Assembly: GCF_900091585.1 (NCBI RefSeq)
Contig: NZ_FMHT01000003.1
Location: forward strand, 2,781,501 to 2,845,500
Length of the DNA stretch: 64,000 nt
DNA from: Micromonospora nigra
GTDB taxonomy: Bacteria; Actinomycetota; Actinomycetes; Mycobacteriales; Micromonosporaceae
Direction of reading: 5' to 3'
A program made the position numbers and the translations under genes. The notes below the pieces were generated by a model. It saw nothing but the letters and a program-made list of their open reading frames with translations. It was not told the origin of the DNA and did no database searches. The number at the start of each line of letters is the position of its first letter. Positions within the stretch are counted from its first letter, which is position 1. This document shows positions 25,244-34,112 of the stretch, in pieces.

Positions 25244-25948
25244 TCAGCCGAGTCGAGTGAGGACGATCTTCACGGCGTCCGGTTCGCCCGCCGGGGTCGC
25301 GACGAAGCCGTCGGAATCGCACTTCGTGGTCAGCTTCTGCGACCACGGGGTCCCGCTGACCGGGAGGGCGTTGGTCGGGAGCTGCTGGCCGTCGATGGAC
25401 ATCTCGTTGTCGGCCGCGAGTCGTCCCCCGGAGCCGGTCTTCAGGGCCAGTTGGCCCGCACGCGCCGTCCAGGTGCCGGACTCGGTGCCGTCGAAGCCCA
25501 GGACCCAACGAATGTCGCCACCGGGGCTGCTGCCAAACGAGACGGTGCGGCTGTCGTCCGCGGTCAGCGTGTAGGTCCGGTCAGCCTTCAACTCGAAGGT
25601 CACCTTCCCGGAGTCCTCGACTCTGACCGACGAGAGATCCCGCTCCAGGAGCGCGGTGATGCCGGCAGACCACGCGTCCCGGTCCAGGACGAACGTCCCG
25701 ACGAGGCACCCCTGGAGCCGCCGTTCCGGATCGGTCTCGTCCTCCCAGCTCGGCTGCTGGGCGTCGGAGGAGGAGGAGGCGGCGGCGGAGGAGGCGGAGG
25801 CGGCGGAGGCGGAGGCGTCGGCGGGCGCCCGGGTGGCGGGGGAGCCGTCCGCCGTCGTCCCTGCTGAATTCCCGTCGCAGGCGGCCAGTGCCACGAGGAG
25901 CCCGAAGGCCACGGAGGTACGGAGTATGCGAGCGGCGGTGAGGCGCAT
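25244..25948 (-). CDS. Putative lipoprotein
   Basis: A 234-residue protein with a signal peptide ending LVALAACDGN (lipobox AAC), a low-complexity Ala/Ser linker encoded by a run of GGA/GGC-like triplets near 25760-25820, and a beta-rich C-terminal domain (VTFELKADRTYTLT, TESGTWTARAGQLAL). The mature part suggests a small beta-barrel or lipocalin-like fold, but no family is assigned. It is first of three lipoprotein genes in a row and lies left of a large LuxR regulator gene on the same strand. Confidence 0.78.
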   Translation of the reverse strand: MRLTAARILRTSVAFGLLVALAACDGNSAGTTADGSPATRAPADASASAASASSAAASSSSDAQQPSWEDETDPERRLQGCLVGTFVLDRDAWSAGITALLERDLSSVRVEDSGKVTFELKADRTYTLTADDSRTVSFGSSPGGDIRWVLGFDGTESGTWTARAGQLALKTGSGGRLAADNEMSIDGQQLPTNALPVSGTPWSQKLTTKCDSDGFVATPAGEPDAVKIVLTRLG

Positions 25949-26117
25949 GATGTGTCACTTCCCTGTCTGCCACGGATCGAGGCGCGAGAACCGGGTAGGC
26001 GACCGGGAGGACGGTGCGCGAGCCTGCGGCTGTCGGCCGTGGTCATGAAAGCGCAGAACGGTCCGCCGTGCGCTGAGTAGGTTCTACCTAGAGACGCGGA
26101 AGCAGGGTCCGGTCACC

Positions 26118-28634
26118 CTACGCGAAGTTCTCGCCGAGCATCTCGTCGGCGAGGCCGTCCCGTCCCGCGATGCCGAGCTTGCGGTAGATGCGGGCCAGAT
26201 GGTTCTCGACGGTACGCGCCGAAAGACCCAGCTCTGCCCCGATCTCACGGCTGCGTTCCCGCCGGGCGGCCCGGCGGGCGATGTCGAGCTCGCGGGGTGA
26301 CAGTGCGCCTCCGTCGCGGGCGGGCGGCCAGGCCGTGCCGCAGCGGGTGGTGAGCAGGATCGCTCGCGATCGCCACTTCTGCGCTGTGGCCAGGCCGCCG
26401 GCTCGGCTGTGTGTCCGGGCTACCAGGTGCGCCGCGTGAGCGGCCCGCCCGACGAGGCCCATCTCGTCCAACTCGTCGACGCTGAGAGCGAGTTCGGTCG
26501 CGGTACCCCCGAGAACCGCTTCGACCCGGCGTGCAAGCACCGCCGCGAGCGGCGACAGCCCCCTCTGGTCGATCACGGCACGAGCGCGGTCGTCGGCTGG
26601 ATCGAGCATGAACGCCTCGTCCAGAGCCATCAACGCGAGGTGCAGGTGGGCATGCGCGAGCGCGGTACGACCGGCGTCCGACAGCAGGTCGGCGGCCTCG
26701 GTGCGGCGACGGGACCGAAGCGCCCGCTCGGCCCGGGTGCGTGCCACGTGCAGTGCGACCTTGACGTCAGCCGTGTGCGCGTCGGTGATGTCCCCGATCA
26801 GGTCCTCGGCCGCGCCGAGGCGGCCCCGACGGGCGTTGACGGCTGCCATCAGCGCGACAGCGGCTGACTGCAGGCCGGTGAAGTCCCGCCAGGCGAGGTG
26901 CCGGGTCGCGCGTCTGGCCAACGCCTCCGCCTGGGTCAGGTCCCCGCGGTGCAGGGCGAGTTCTGCCGCCGCGAACTCCCACATGCCCAACGACGGGTCG
27001 GCTTCCCGTGCCGCACGGTCACGATGACGCGACGCAAGGCGCTCCGCCTCCGCGACCCGACCGTCGAACGCGACACCCAGGTACTCCGACAACGTCAGGA
27101 GATCAGGGATGGAACCGGGCACCTCGTCGATCTCGGACAGCAGGGCTCGACCGGCGTCCACGTACGCGAGCACCTCCGGCGCCGTCCTGCCGAGACTCGC
27201 CAGCATGGCACCGATCACGGCCTCGTTGAGTCGGACCCGAGGATCGTCCGACGTCGGGGAGACCTCGACATCGGCGGCCCGCTCACCCGCCATGAGGCGC
27301 CACTTGACGAGATCAGTCTCGAGAACCCGTCCCACGACGGAGTTGCTGATCGTGGAGAGCACCGCCGTGACCTGACGAACAGCGCGCTGCGGGTCGCCAC
27401 CGCGCACGGCCAGGGCGAGCCCCCACTCCTGCCCGATGCGTACCCGCAGGGAGTCGCTCACCGCGGCGAGATCGATCTCACGCAGGAACTGCTCTGCCGT
27501 GGCTGTCTCACCCTCCGCTGCGGCGACCGCGCCCCGCAACAGGCGCTCGCGCGGAGACGACGTGCGCAGGGCGTCCAGGAACTCCTGGACCTCCTGGTTC
27601 CTGGCGGCAGCCAACGCGACATCGGCTGCGTCCAGAAGGAGATCATCACTGATCCGACGGCCCGCCCGCACCGCCATCAGCAGCGACGTACCGCTCCAGG
27701 CCGGCCATCCACCGAGAGCGTCGGCCAACTGGCCCTGCCGCTCGGCACGCTCCGACGTCGACCACCGCGACCGCAGCGCCAAGCCCACCAGCGGTCTGGT
27801 CTGGCGGATCGACGTGCCCTCCACCGCGACCAGACCCACCGCCACCAGGTCGGCGACCACCGGACCGGGGAACAGACCGACAGGGAGCGCGGGTGCCAGG
27901 GCGAGACGCTCCAACGCGGCGTACGCCTCCGGACCCACGCCGCGGGTCGCCTCCTCGGCACGTCGACGCAGCGCCGGTGTCGCCACGGGGTCGCCCAGCT
28001 CGATGCCGGCGGGACCGTGGCCCAGGACACCCGCGGCAGCCACCTGCTCGACGACCGTCGACAGATGCCCCTCGGCGAGGGACACCAACATCGCCGCCGA
28101 CCGTGCGGCGAGCTCGTCGCCGACCAGTTCCGCTGCCACTCGCAGAACATCGTCGGAGCCCAGCGGAGCAAGATCGACGCGTCCCCATCGGCCGTGGGTC
28201 ACCTCGTCGAGCACCGACTTCGGCAGATCGTCGGGGGAGGTCACCGCGACCGCCACCAGCGTTCCTGCCCTCGCCAGTTGGCCGAGCAGCACCGCCGACG
28301 CACGATCCAGAGCGTCGGCGTCGTCGACCAACACGATCGTCCCCCGCGACCGAACCCGAACAGGAAGGTTGGTGTAGATCGTCAAGGGCGCGGCACCGAC
28401 GATCCCATGGTCGGCGATGACCTCGGCAAAGGCGACCAGGGGCAGCTCGGCGACCGCGTCGGCCCCACGCACCAGCACCACCGACCGCCCGCTGTCGGTC
28501 ATCTCGCCGCGGAGCTGCTCCAGCACAGCGGTGCGGCCGGACCCCGCTTCGCCCGTCAGGAGCACCGAACGACCCGACGACAACTCCGAACGCATCACCG
28601 CGACGGCGTCGATCTGCGCTTGGAGGTCCACCAC
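26118..28634 (-). CDS. Large ATPase-LuxR (LAL-type) transcriptional regulator
   Basis: An 838-residue regulator. The N terminus carries an AAA/STAND-type ATPase: Walker A GEAGSGRT (about residues 28-35) and a Walker-B-like stretch IVLVDDADAL. A long helical middle region follows, and the C terminus has a LuxR helix-turn-helix (LSPRELDIARRAARRERSRE, then LSARTVENHLARIYRKLGI). The start is GTG at 28634; a second GTG follows directly, and neither has a strong ribosome site. It could control the lipoprotein genes downstream or the inositol-linked operon to its right. It is separate in type from the RifZ-like activator. Confidence 0.88.
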   Translation of the reverse strand: MVDLQAQIDAVAVMRSELSSGRSVLLTGEAGSGRTAVLEQLRGEMTDSGRSVVLVRGADAVAELPLVAFAEVIADHGIVGAAPLTIYTNLPVRVRSRGTIVLVDDADALDRASAVLLGQLARAGTLVAVAVTSPDDLPKSVLDEVTHGRWGRVDLAPLGSDDVLRVAAELVGDELAARSAAMLVSLAEGHLSTVVEQVAAAGVLGHGPAGIELGDPVATPALRRRAEEATRGVGPEAYAALERLALAPALPVGLFPGPVVADLVAVGLVAVEGTSIRQTRPLVGLALRSRWSTSERAERQGQLADALGGWPAWSGTSLLMAVRAGRRISDDLLLDAADVALAAARNQEVQEFLDALRTSSPRERLLRGAVAAAEGETATAEQFLREIDLAAVSDSLRVRIGQEWGLALAVRGGDPQRAVRQVTAVLSTISNSVVGRVLETDLVKWRLMAGERAADVEVSPTSDDPRVRLNEAVIGAMLASLGRTAPEVLAYVDAGRALLSEIDEVPGSIPDLLTLSEYLGVAFDGRVAEAERLASRHRDRAAREADPSLGMWEFAAAELALHRGDLTQAEALARRATRHLAWRDFTGLQSAAVALMAAVNARRGRLGAAEDLIGDITDAHTADVKVALHVARTRAERALRSRRRTEAADLLSDAGRTALAHAHLHLALMALDEAFMLDPADDRARAVIDQRGLSPLAAVLARRVEAVLGGTATELALSVDELDEMGLVGRAAHAAHLVARTHSRAGGLATAQKWRSRAILLTTRCGTAWPPARDGGALSPRELDIARRAARRERSREIGAELGLSARTVENHLARIYRKLGIAGRDGLADEMLGENFA

Positions 28635-28899
28635 GTGGAGCCTAGTGCTTTCACGTCACGTCGCCTGTCTACGCAGTCCCCGCAGGTCAGCGGTCGGTGG
28701 TACCCCGGGGTAGCCGAGCGCCAGCGTCTCCCGGTCTACCCGGACGGGGCCGGTCCTGCAGCGGGCGGACCAGGTCGTCGGCAGCACTCATCAACGCGTG
28801 CTCCTGCGGCCCCTCACGGACGTGGCTACACGCGGCACCGCCGACCCCGACCCCTGATCCCGTCGCCGACCTCCGGCGCCTGTCGCCTGTCGCCCGGCG

Positions 28900-29688
28900 T
28901 CAGACCACGCCGGTGCTCGCGAGGCGTCCGGCCGGCCCCCACAGCACCTCGACCGCGCCGCGACCCGCCAGCCGCCCGGCCTCGGCGGCGGCCAGCGCGT
29001 GCAACGCCGGCCCGACCCGCGTGGGACCGCCGAACTGGAAGTCGAGCTGGGTGCGATAGCGACCGGCGGCGTCGACCTTGACATCGAGGTACGGACGGAT
29101 GTCGACGGCCTGTTCCACGCCCGGCGGCACGGCCCGCCACGGGCGTTCGTCCGGGGCCCGGCTGACATACGGCACGTCACGCCACCACAGAGCATCCGGA
29201 ACGCACGCGACGACCGCCTCGGCGACGACGCGATGGTCGACGTGCCCGCCGAGCGCCTGCGGGGCGAGCACCAGGTCGGCGGCGAGCAGGCGCGGGCGCA
29301 GCGCGACGACCAGCGCCTCGCCGACCGGATCGTCGGGGCGGACCCCGGCAAACAGCTCCGGCGCACTGTCGTAGCCACGGTGCGGCGCCTCCGGCAGCGG
29401 CAGGTGCACCGGTCGGACGCCCAGCCTGCGGCACGCCGCCGCGTCCTCGGCGCGGCGCAGCGCCAGGTAGTCGACGTGCGCCGGCAGGCCCTTGTCGAGC
29501 TGGGTGGAAAGGGCGAACGGTGCCGGGTCCGGCACGGAGGCGGTGAAGCAGGTGAGCACCTCGACGAACCAGCCGGCGGCCACGAGAGCGGCGAGTGTGC
29601 CGCCGACGGAGAAGACGGCGTCGTCGAGGTGCGGACTGACCGCGACGGCCCGGCGGGGTCGGTGTCGCCGCCCGGTACGGCCGGTCAC
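28900..29688 (-). CDS. LmbE/PIG-L-family deacetylase
   Basis: A 262-residue zinc-dependent N-deacetylase-like protein. The metal-binding motif SPHLDDAVFSVGG matches the family's PHPDD, and GGHVDHRVVAE supplies the second His-Asp-His set. Family members deacetylate GlcNAc-inositol (MshB of mycothiol synthesis), bacillithiol precursors, or antibiotics such as teicoplanin. The GTG at 29688 overlaps the stop of the GT4 gene (GTGA), which fixes the start. It is the last gene of a nine-gene operon. With a GT4 enzyme and an inositol phosphate synthase in the same operon, a GlcNAc-inositol-like substrate is a reasonable inference. Confidence 0.92.
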   Translation of the reverse strand: MTGRTGRRHRPRRAVAVSPHLDDAVFSVGGTLAALVAAGWFVEVLTCFTASVPDPAPFALSTQLDKGLPAHVDYLALRRAEDAAACRRLGVRPVHLPLPEAPHRGYDSAPELFAGVRPDDPVGEALVVALRPRLLAADLVLAPQALGGHVDHRVVAEAVVACVPDALWWRDVPYVSRAPDERPWRAVPPGVEQAVDIRPYLDVKVDAAGRYRTQLDFQFGGPTRVGPALHALAAAEAGRLAGRGAVEVLWGPAGRLASTGVV

Positions 29689-30926
29689 AGCAGGTGCGGC
29701 GCGGCCCGGAAGCGGCACTCCGGATCCACCGGCGGATCGACGATCTCCGGTGCGCCGACGCCCAGGCCGTCGTAGACGGCGGTGATCCGGCCGGCGATCA
29801 CCGGCCAGCTCCACTCCCGCTCGACGTCGCGGCGGGCGCGGACGGCGAGCCGACGGCGCAGGGCGGCGTCGTCGAGCAGTCGACGTACCGCCGCGGCGAG
29901 GGCCGCCGGGTCACCGGCCGGTACGAGCAGACCGTTGTCGTCGGGGCGTACGCAGTCGCGTACGCCCACCACGTCGGTGGAGACCACGGGCAGTCCGCTC
30001 GCCATCGCCTCCAGGATGGTGTTGGAGAACCCCTCGGCGTAGGTGGGGCTGACGAAGATGTCGCCGCGGGCGTACACCTGGTGGGCCCGTTCGTAGCCGA
30101 CGGCGCCGAGCAGTTCGACGTCGCCGGTCAGGCCCAGGTCGGCGATCCGCGCCCCGGTGGCGTCGACGTCGGGGCCGATGCCGGAGATGAGCAGCCGCAC
30201 GGGTGTGGCGTCGGCGCGCAGCTTCGCCACCGCGTCGACCAGGTCCAGCACGCCCTTACGGGCATCGATGCGGCCGTGGTAGAGCACCACCGGCGGCACG
30301 GAGACCTCGCCGGGCGGTCGGGTGGGCGCGAACCGCTCGGTGTCGGTGGCCCCCGGCACGACGGTGAACCGGGCCGGGTCGAGATCGTGCCGGGCACAGA
30401 CGTCGGCGGCGAACGACTCCGAGCCGATCAGCAGCGCCGGGGCGTGCGCGAAGACCGCCCGCACCAGGTGCCGGTGGGTGTCGCAGCAGGTGCCGACCCA
30501 GTGCCCGTCGCCGCCCTGCACCGAGACCACGGCGGGCAGGCCGGCGGCGCGGGCGGCCCGCAGCACCGCCAGGCCGTTCGGGTAGGCGTACTGGGCGTGC
30601 AGGACGTCGAACGGGCGTTGCGCGTGCAGTCGCAGCACCGTGTCGGTCATGGCGGCCACGTCCGCCTCGAAGTCGGCGGGGCCGCCCCGGCCGACCGCCT
30701 GCTCACCGTGCGCCTCGAGCGCGTGCACCGCGACGCCGGTCGGAACCCGGTCGGCCGGCGGAGGGCCGCCGCCGTAGACGGCGCGGCCGGCCGCGTCGCC
30801 GCGGTACTGCGAGACGAGCGTGACGTCGTGGCCGGCCCGCACCAGATGCCGCAACAGGTTCTCCGCGTACGCGCTCATGCCGGACACCGCCGGCCAGTAG
30901 CGGCGCGAGACGAAGCAGACCCTCAT
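29685..30926 (-). CDS. GT4-family glycosyltransferase (MshA-like organisation)
   Basis: A 413-residue retaining GT-B glycosyltransferase. The N-terminal domain begins RVCFVSRRYWPAVSGMSAY; the C-terminal domain has VVLYHGRIDARKGVLDLVDA and the E-x7-E motif in EGFSNTILEAMASGLPV. It is coupled on both sides: its ATG at 30926 overlaps the TIM-barrel gene stop (ATGA), and its stop overlaps the deacetylase GTG. MshA, the GT4 enzyme that joins GlcNAc to inositol phosphate, is the closest functional analogy given the operon partners, but donor and acceptor are not proven. Confidence 0.92.
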   Translation of the reverse strand: MRVCFVSRRYWPAVSGMSAYAENLLRHLVRAGHDVTLVSQYRGDAAGRAVYGGGPPPADRVPTGVAVHALEAHGEQAVGRGGPADFEADVAAMTDTVLRLHAQRPFDVLHAQYAYPNGLAVLRAARAAGLPAVVSVQGGDGHWVGTCCDTHRHLVRAVFAHAPALLIGSESFAADVCARHDLDPARFTVVPGATDTERFAPTRPPGEVSVPPVVLYHGRIDARKGVLDLVDAVAKLRADATPVRLLISGIGPDVDATGARIADLGLTGDVELLGAVGYERAHQVYARGDIFVSPTYAEGFSNTILEAMASGLPVVSTDVVGVRDCVRPDDNGLLVPAGDPAALAAAVRRLLDDAALRRRLAVRARRDVEREWSWPVIAGRITAVYDGLGVGAPEIVDPPVDPECRFRAAPHLL

Positions 30927-31804
30927 CGCACGGTCACCTCCAGGTCCCCGGCGGGACCGGCCGCGTCGGCGTACCGGCGCTCCGCCGCCCGCAACGCCGC
31001 CAGCGCGGCGGGCACCAGCGTGTCCGCCCGGTGCGCGTCGCGGGACAACTCCAGGCTGACCAGCCCGGTGTAACCGATCCCGGTCAGCGCGCCGAGCACC
31101 GCCGGGAAGTCCATGTCGCCCTCGCCCGGGGCCCGGTGTTCGTGCCGCCCCCGGGGCATGTCCTCCACCGCGCACGCGCCGAGCGCCGGGCCGAAGGCCC
31201 GCACCGCCTCCGCCGGCGAGTACCGGCCGGAGACCAGGCAGTGCCCGGTGTCCAGGGCCAGGGTCAGGCCCGGCACCTCGGCGGCGAGCCGGGCCCAGTC
31301 GTCGCAGTCGTCGACGAGCATGCCCGGTTCGGGCTCGAACGCGCAGCGCACGCCCCGCCCGGCCGCGTGGCCCACCACGTCGCGCACCCCGTCGACGAGC
31401 CAGCCCCAGCAGCGGTCCCGGTCCGTGCCTGGCTCGGGAACGCCGGCCCAGAACGAGACCGCCTCGCTGCCCAGCCCGGCGGCGACGTCGACGCAGGTGC
31501 GCAGGAAGGCCCGCCGCCGGGCGCGGTCCGCCTCGTCCGCGCTGACCAGCGTCGGGTGGTGCTTGCGGCGGGCGTCGAGCAGGAAGCGGGCACCGGTCTC
31601 CACGACGCTGGCCAGGCCCAGCCGGTCGAGGCGGCGGGCGAGCCGCGCCGTGCGGCCGGCAAGGTCGGGGGCGTACGGGTCGTGGTGCGCCACGTCGAGG
31701 GTGAGGGCGACCCCGTCGTAGCCGGCGTCGGCGAGCAACGCGAGGGCGTCGTCGAGGCGGTGTGAGGTCAGGCCGTTGGTGTTGTAGGCGTACCGCAGCC
31801 TCAT
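30923..31804 (-). CDS. Sugar phosphate isomerase/epimerase-like TIM barrel
   Basis: A 293-residue xylose-isomerase-like TIM-barrel protein (AP endonuclease 2 superfamily). Metal-site residues are visible in CAFEPEPGMLVDD, LALDTGHCLVSG and VSLELSRDAHR. Relatives isomerise or epimerise sugars and inosose-type cyclitols (for example IolE and IolI). In an operon with an inositol phosphate synthase and two Gfo/Idh-type or Rossmann enzymes, action on a keto-inositol or other cyclitol is plausible. Start and stop both overlap the neighbours by four bases (ATGA). Confidence 0.86.
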   Translation of the reverse strand: MRLRYAYNTNGLTSHRLDDALALLADAGYDGVALTLDVAHHDPYAPDLAGRTARLARRLDRLGLASVVETGARFLLDARRKHHPTLVSADEADRARRRAFLRTCVDVAAGLGSEAVSFWAGVPEPGTDRDRCWGWLVDGVRDVVGHAAGRGVRCAFEPEPGMLVDDCDDWARLAAEVPGLTLALDTGHCLVSGRYSPAEAVRAFGPALGACAVEDMPRGRHEHRAPGEGDMDFPAVLGALTGIGYTGLVSLELSRDAHRADTLVPAALAALRAAERRYADAAGPAGDLEVTVR

Positions 31805-33285
31805 GCGGCGCTCCGGACGACGGCGTGCCGGGTCGGTTCCCGGTACAGCGGGTAGAGCGGTCCGACGGTACGGGCCACCCCGGCGAGGTCCAGCCACGCG
31901 GCACCGCCGAGCCGGTCCCGGCCAGCCGCGTCGAGGACGACCGCCGCGGTGCCCTCGCGCGGCGGTGGCCCCGACCCGACCAGCGGCGAGTCCCGCTCGA
32001 CCAGGCGCGCCACCCCACGCGCGCCGATCCGACCGTACGACATGGTCTCCGCCTCCAGGCCCGGCACGATCACCTTGACCGCGACCGCCCCCTCCCCCGG
32101 TGCCACGACGACGAGCACGTCGAACCCGGCGAGCCGGTGCAGCAACTCCGCCAGCAGCGCGGACGGTTCGTCCAGCGTGCCCGGCGCGACGGTGGGCAGT
32201 GCGGAGAACGGCACCCGGGTCCGCTCGGCCAGCACCACCGGCGCCAACAGGTCACGCAGTTCGGTGCCGCTGAGCCGGGTCCAGGCGCGCATCGCCCGCA
32301 GCGCCTGCGGCTCCTGCCGCACGGGCGGTCGGGCGAGTTCCCGCCGCCAGTACGCCTCCGGCACGACCGGCCGCAACACGTCGAGCTGACTGTGGGAGAA
32401 GACCTTGCGGGCGCGGGAGGAGACGTACTCCAGCACCGCCTTGCGTAGCGCGGTCTCCCGGTCCGGGTGGGCCGCCTCGCCGCACGCGGTCACCGCCAGC
32501 GGCGGCGTGCCCGGCTCCCGGTCGACGCCCACGACGTGCACGTCGACCATCCCGAAGTCGGTGGCGGCGAGCTTCGGGAGCACGTCGATCCCGGCGGCCC
32601 GGAGCCGGGCCAGCGTGGCCAGGGTCACCGGATCGCGTACGTCGTCGAGGTCGATGACCACCCCGGGGTCCATAGCCCGGAAGGCGGTGGTGTTCCCGTC
32701 GCGTTGCAGCAGTTCCAGCAGACCGTGCGCGACCGCCCGTTCGACGGTGTCCCCCGCGCCGGAACCGTTGGTGATGGTGGTGATCAGCCGCTCCGCCGGG
32801 TCCTGCCACGGCAGGTCGCCGTCCGACGAGGCGCAGAACTCGGCGGGTACGAGGACGGTCTCGCCGGTGCGCCAGCGCAGCGTGGGAAGCCAGGACCGCG
32901 GCTGGTCGTCGTCCACGACGGTGCCGGCGGTCAGCACGAGGGACCGGGGATCCACCACACCGTCCGGGCCGACCGCCCGAAGCAGCTCACGGTAGGAGGC
33001 CCGCCGCGGGGCCAGCGTCCGCAGGTGGCGGTGCAGCAGCAGGTCCTCCACCAGTTCCCCGTACGCGCCGGTCCGGGCCTGCTCGGCCGTCGGCCCGTAG
33101 CCGATGGCCGCGGCGCGCGGCCAACCGTCGCCGAGGTGGTCCGCGGCGACCACGGGCATTCCGAGCCGGTCGACGGCGCTGATGTCGAAGTCGCCGACCT
33201 CGCCGGGCGGCAGGGCACCGGCGAGCTGGTCGGCCACCGACGCGGCGGTGCCGGTGTCGGTGCGGGGCCGCAGGGCTCGGGTCAT
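31801..33285 (-). CDS. YcaO-domain protein
   Basis: A 494-residue YcaO-family protein. The ATP-binding core is recognisable in GAGDTVERAVAHGLLELLQRDG, shown here as separate elements: VERAV, GLLELLQRD and, later, ETALRKAVLEYVSSRAR, where conserved acidic and arginine residues hold ATP and Mg. YcaO enzymes activate amide carbonyls to make azolines, thioamides or amidines. No precursor peptide, docking-domain protein or TfuA partner is nearby, and the neighbours are sugar and inositol enzymes, so the substrate may be a small molecule. The ATG at 33285 overlaps the previous stop (ATGA). Confidence 0.88.
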   Translation of the reverse strand: MTRALRPRTDTGTAASVADQLAGALPPGEVGDFDISAVDRLGMPVVAADHLGDGWPRAAAIGYGPTAEQARTGAYGELVEDLLLHRHLRTLAPRRASYRELLRAVGPDGVVDPRSLVLTAGTVVDDDQPRSWLPTLRWRTGETVLVPAEFCASSDGDLPWQDPAERLITTITNGSGAGDTVERAVAHGLLELLQRDGNTTAFRAMDPGVVIDLDDVRDPVTLATLARLRAAGIDVLPKLAATDFGMVDVHVVGVDREPGTPPLAVTACGEAAHPDRETALRKAVLEYVSSRARKVFSHSQLDVLRPVVPEAYWRRELARPPVRQEPQALRAMRAWTRLSGTELRDLLAPVVLAERTRVPFSALPTVAPGTLDEPSALLAELLHRLAGFDVLVVVAPGEGAVAVKVIVPGLEAETMSYGRIGARGVARLVERDSPLVGSGPPPREGTAAVVLDAAGRDRLGGAAWLDLAGVARTVGPLYPLYREPTRHAVVRSAA

Positions 33286-34109
33286 GTCAGCTCCTCGATG
33301 GGGATCGGGCCGGCGAGCGGCTGCCCGCGCAGCTGCCGGTCGAACAGCGCGAGCACCTGCTCGCGGCCGACGGGGGCCGCGTACTCGAACGGGGTGGCGA
33401 CGGCGTCGAAGTCGAGCGTCGCCACCAGCGCACGGGCCTGGCGGATCTCGTCGTGCGACAGGGGGATCTGGGCGTGGTACGCCTTGTGGCAGGACAGGCC
33501 CACCGGAGTCGTACCGGCCAGCTCCACCTTGATCAGGTCACCGACGAAGAGGATGCGCCGGCGGGTGTCGTGCAACACGCTGTGGCCGGGGAAGTGACCG
33601 CCGCTGCGGTACATCACCAGCCCCGGCGCCAGGTCGAGCCGGTCGTCGGCGGGCCACGTCACCCGGAACGCCTTGGTCCAGACCAGGTCGTCGACGCCGA
33701 CGGCGAGTACCGGCGGGGCCAGCTCGTCCTGCAACTGCCACAGCGCGCCGTAGCCGTGCACGTGACTGGCGCCGAGCGCGACCAGGCCGCCCCGGCGGCG
33801 CAGGTCGGCCAGGGCGGCGGGGGGATACCAGCCGGCGGCCTCCCAACCGACCAGTCCGACGTCGGTCTCGACCACCCAGCCGGTGCTGCCCAGCCCGAGC
33901 TGCGGCTCGCACCAGTAGCCGGTCACCCCCGGGGCGACCTCCGCCCACCGGGCCTGCCGGCCGGCCGCCACCTCGTCGGCCGGATGGAACAGCCACCCGT
34001 CCTCCGGCAGGGCGTTGCGTACGTCCGTGCAGACCGGGCAGCCCGGTGGCGGGGCGAACCAGCGTTGCCAGTGCCCGCAGTTGTCGCACGCGTACGGCCG
34101 CAGCGGCAT
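33282..34109 (-). CDS. Metallo-beta-lactamase-fold protein with zinc ribbon
   Basis: A 275-residue protein. The first 30 residues hold two cysteine pairs (CDNC and CPVC), a rubredoxin-like zinc ribbon, followed by an MBL-type domain with VGLVGWEAAGWYPP, SHVHGYG, GGHFPGHSVLHD and ILFVGDLIKVE. The canonical HxHxDH reads HVHGYG, so the Asp-His of the second metal site is missing; the HSVLHD and GD elements remain. It may bind a single metal or act as a non-hydrolytic partner. The ATG at 34109 has GGAGGGAG seven bases upstream. It overlaps YcaO by four bases and probably works with it. Confidence 0.84.
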   Translation of the reverse strand: MPLRPYACDNCGHWQRWFAPPPGCPVCTDVRNALPEDGWLFHPADEVAAGRQARWAEVAPGVTGYWCEPQLGLGSTGWVVETDVGLVGWEAAGWYPPAALADLRRRGGLVALGASHVHGYGALWQLQDELAPPVLAVGVDDLVWTKAFRVTWPADDRLDLAPGLVMYRSGGHFPGHSVLHDTRRRILFVGDLIKVELAGTTPVGLSCHKAYHAQIPLSHDEIRQARALVATLDFDAVATPFEYAAPVGREQVLALFDRQLRGQPLAGPIPIEELT

Positions 34110-34112
34110 GTG

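Noticed and set aside
25760..25830. GGAGGC-like repeats as a structural or regulatory element
   Set aside because: They encode the Ala/Ser linker of a lipoprotein and are explained by codon use in a low-complexity stretch.
26898..29081. 727-residue plus-strand frame opposite the LAL regulator
   Set aside because: Composition is Arg/Pro/His rich without domain signatures; the minus strand encodes clear ATPase and HTH motifs.
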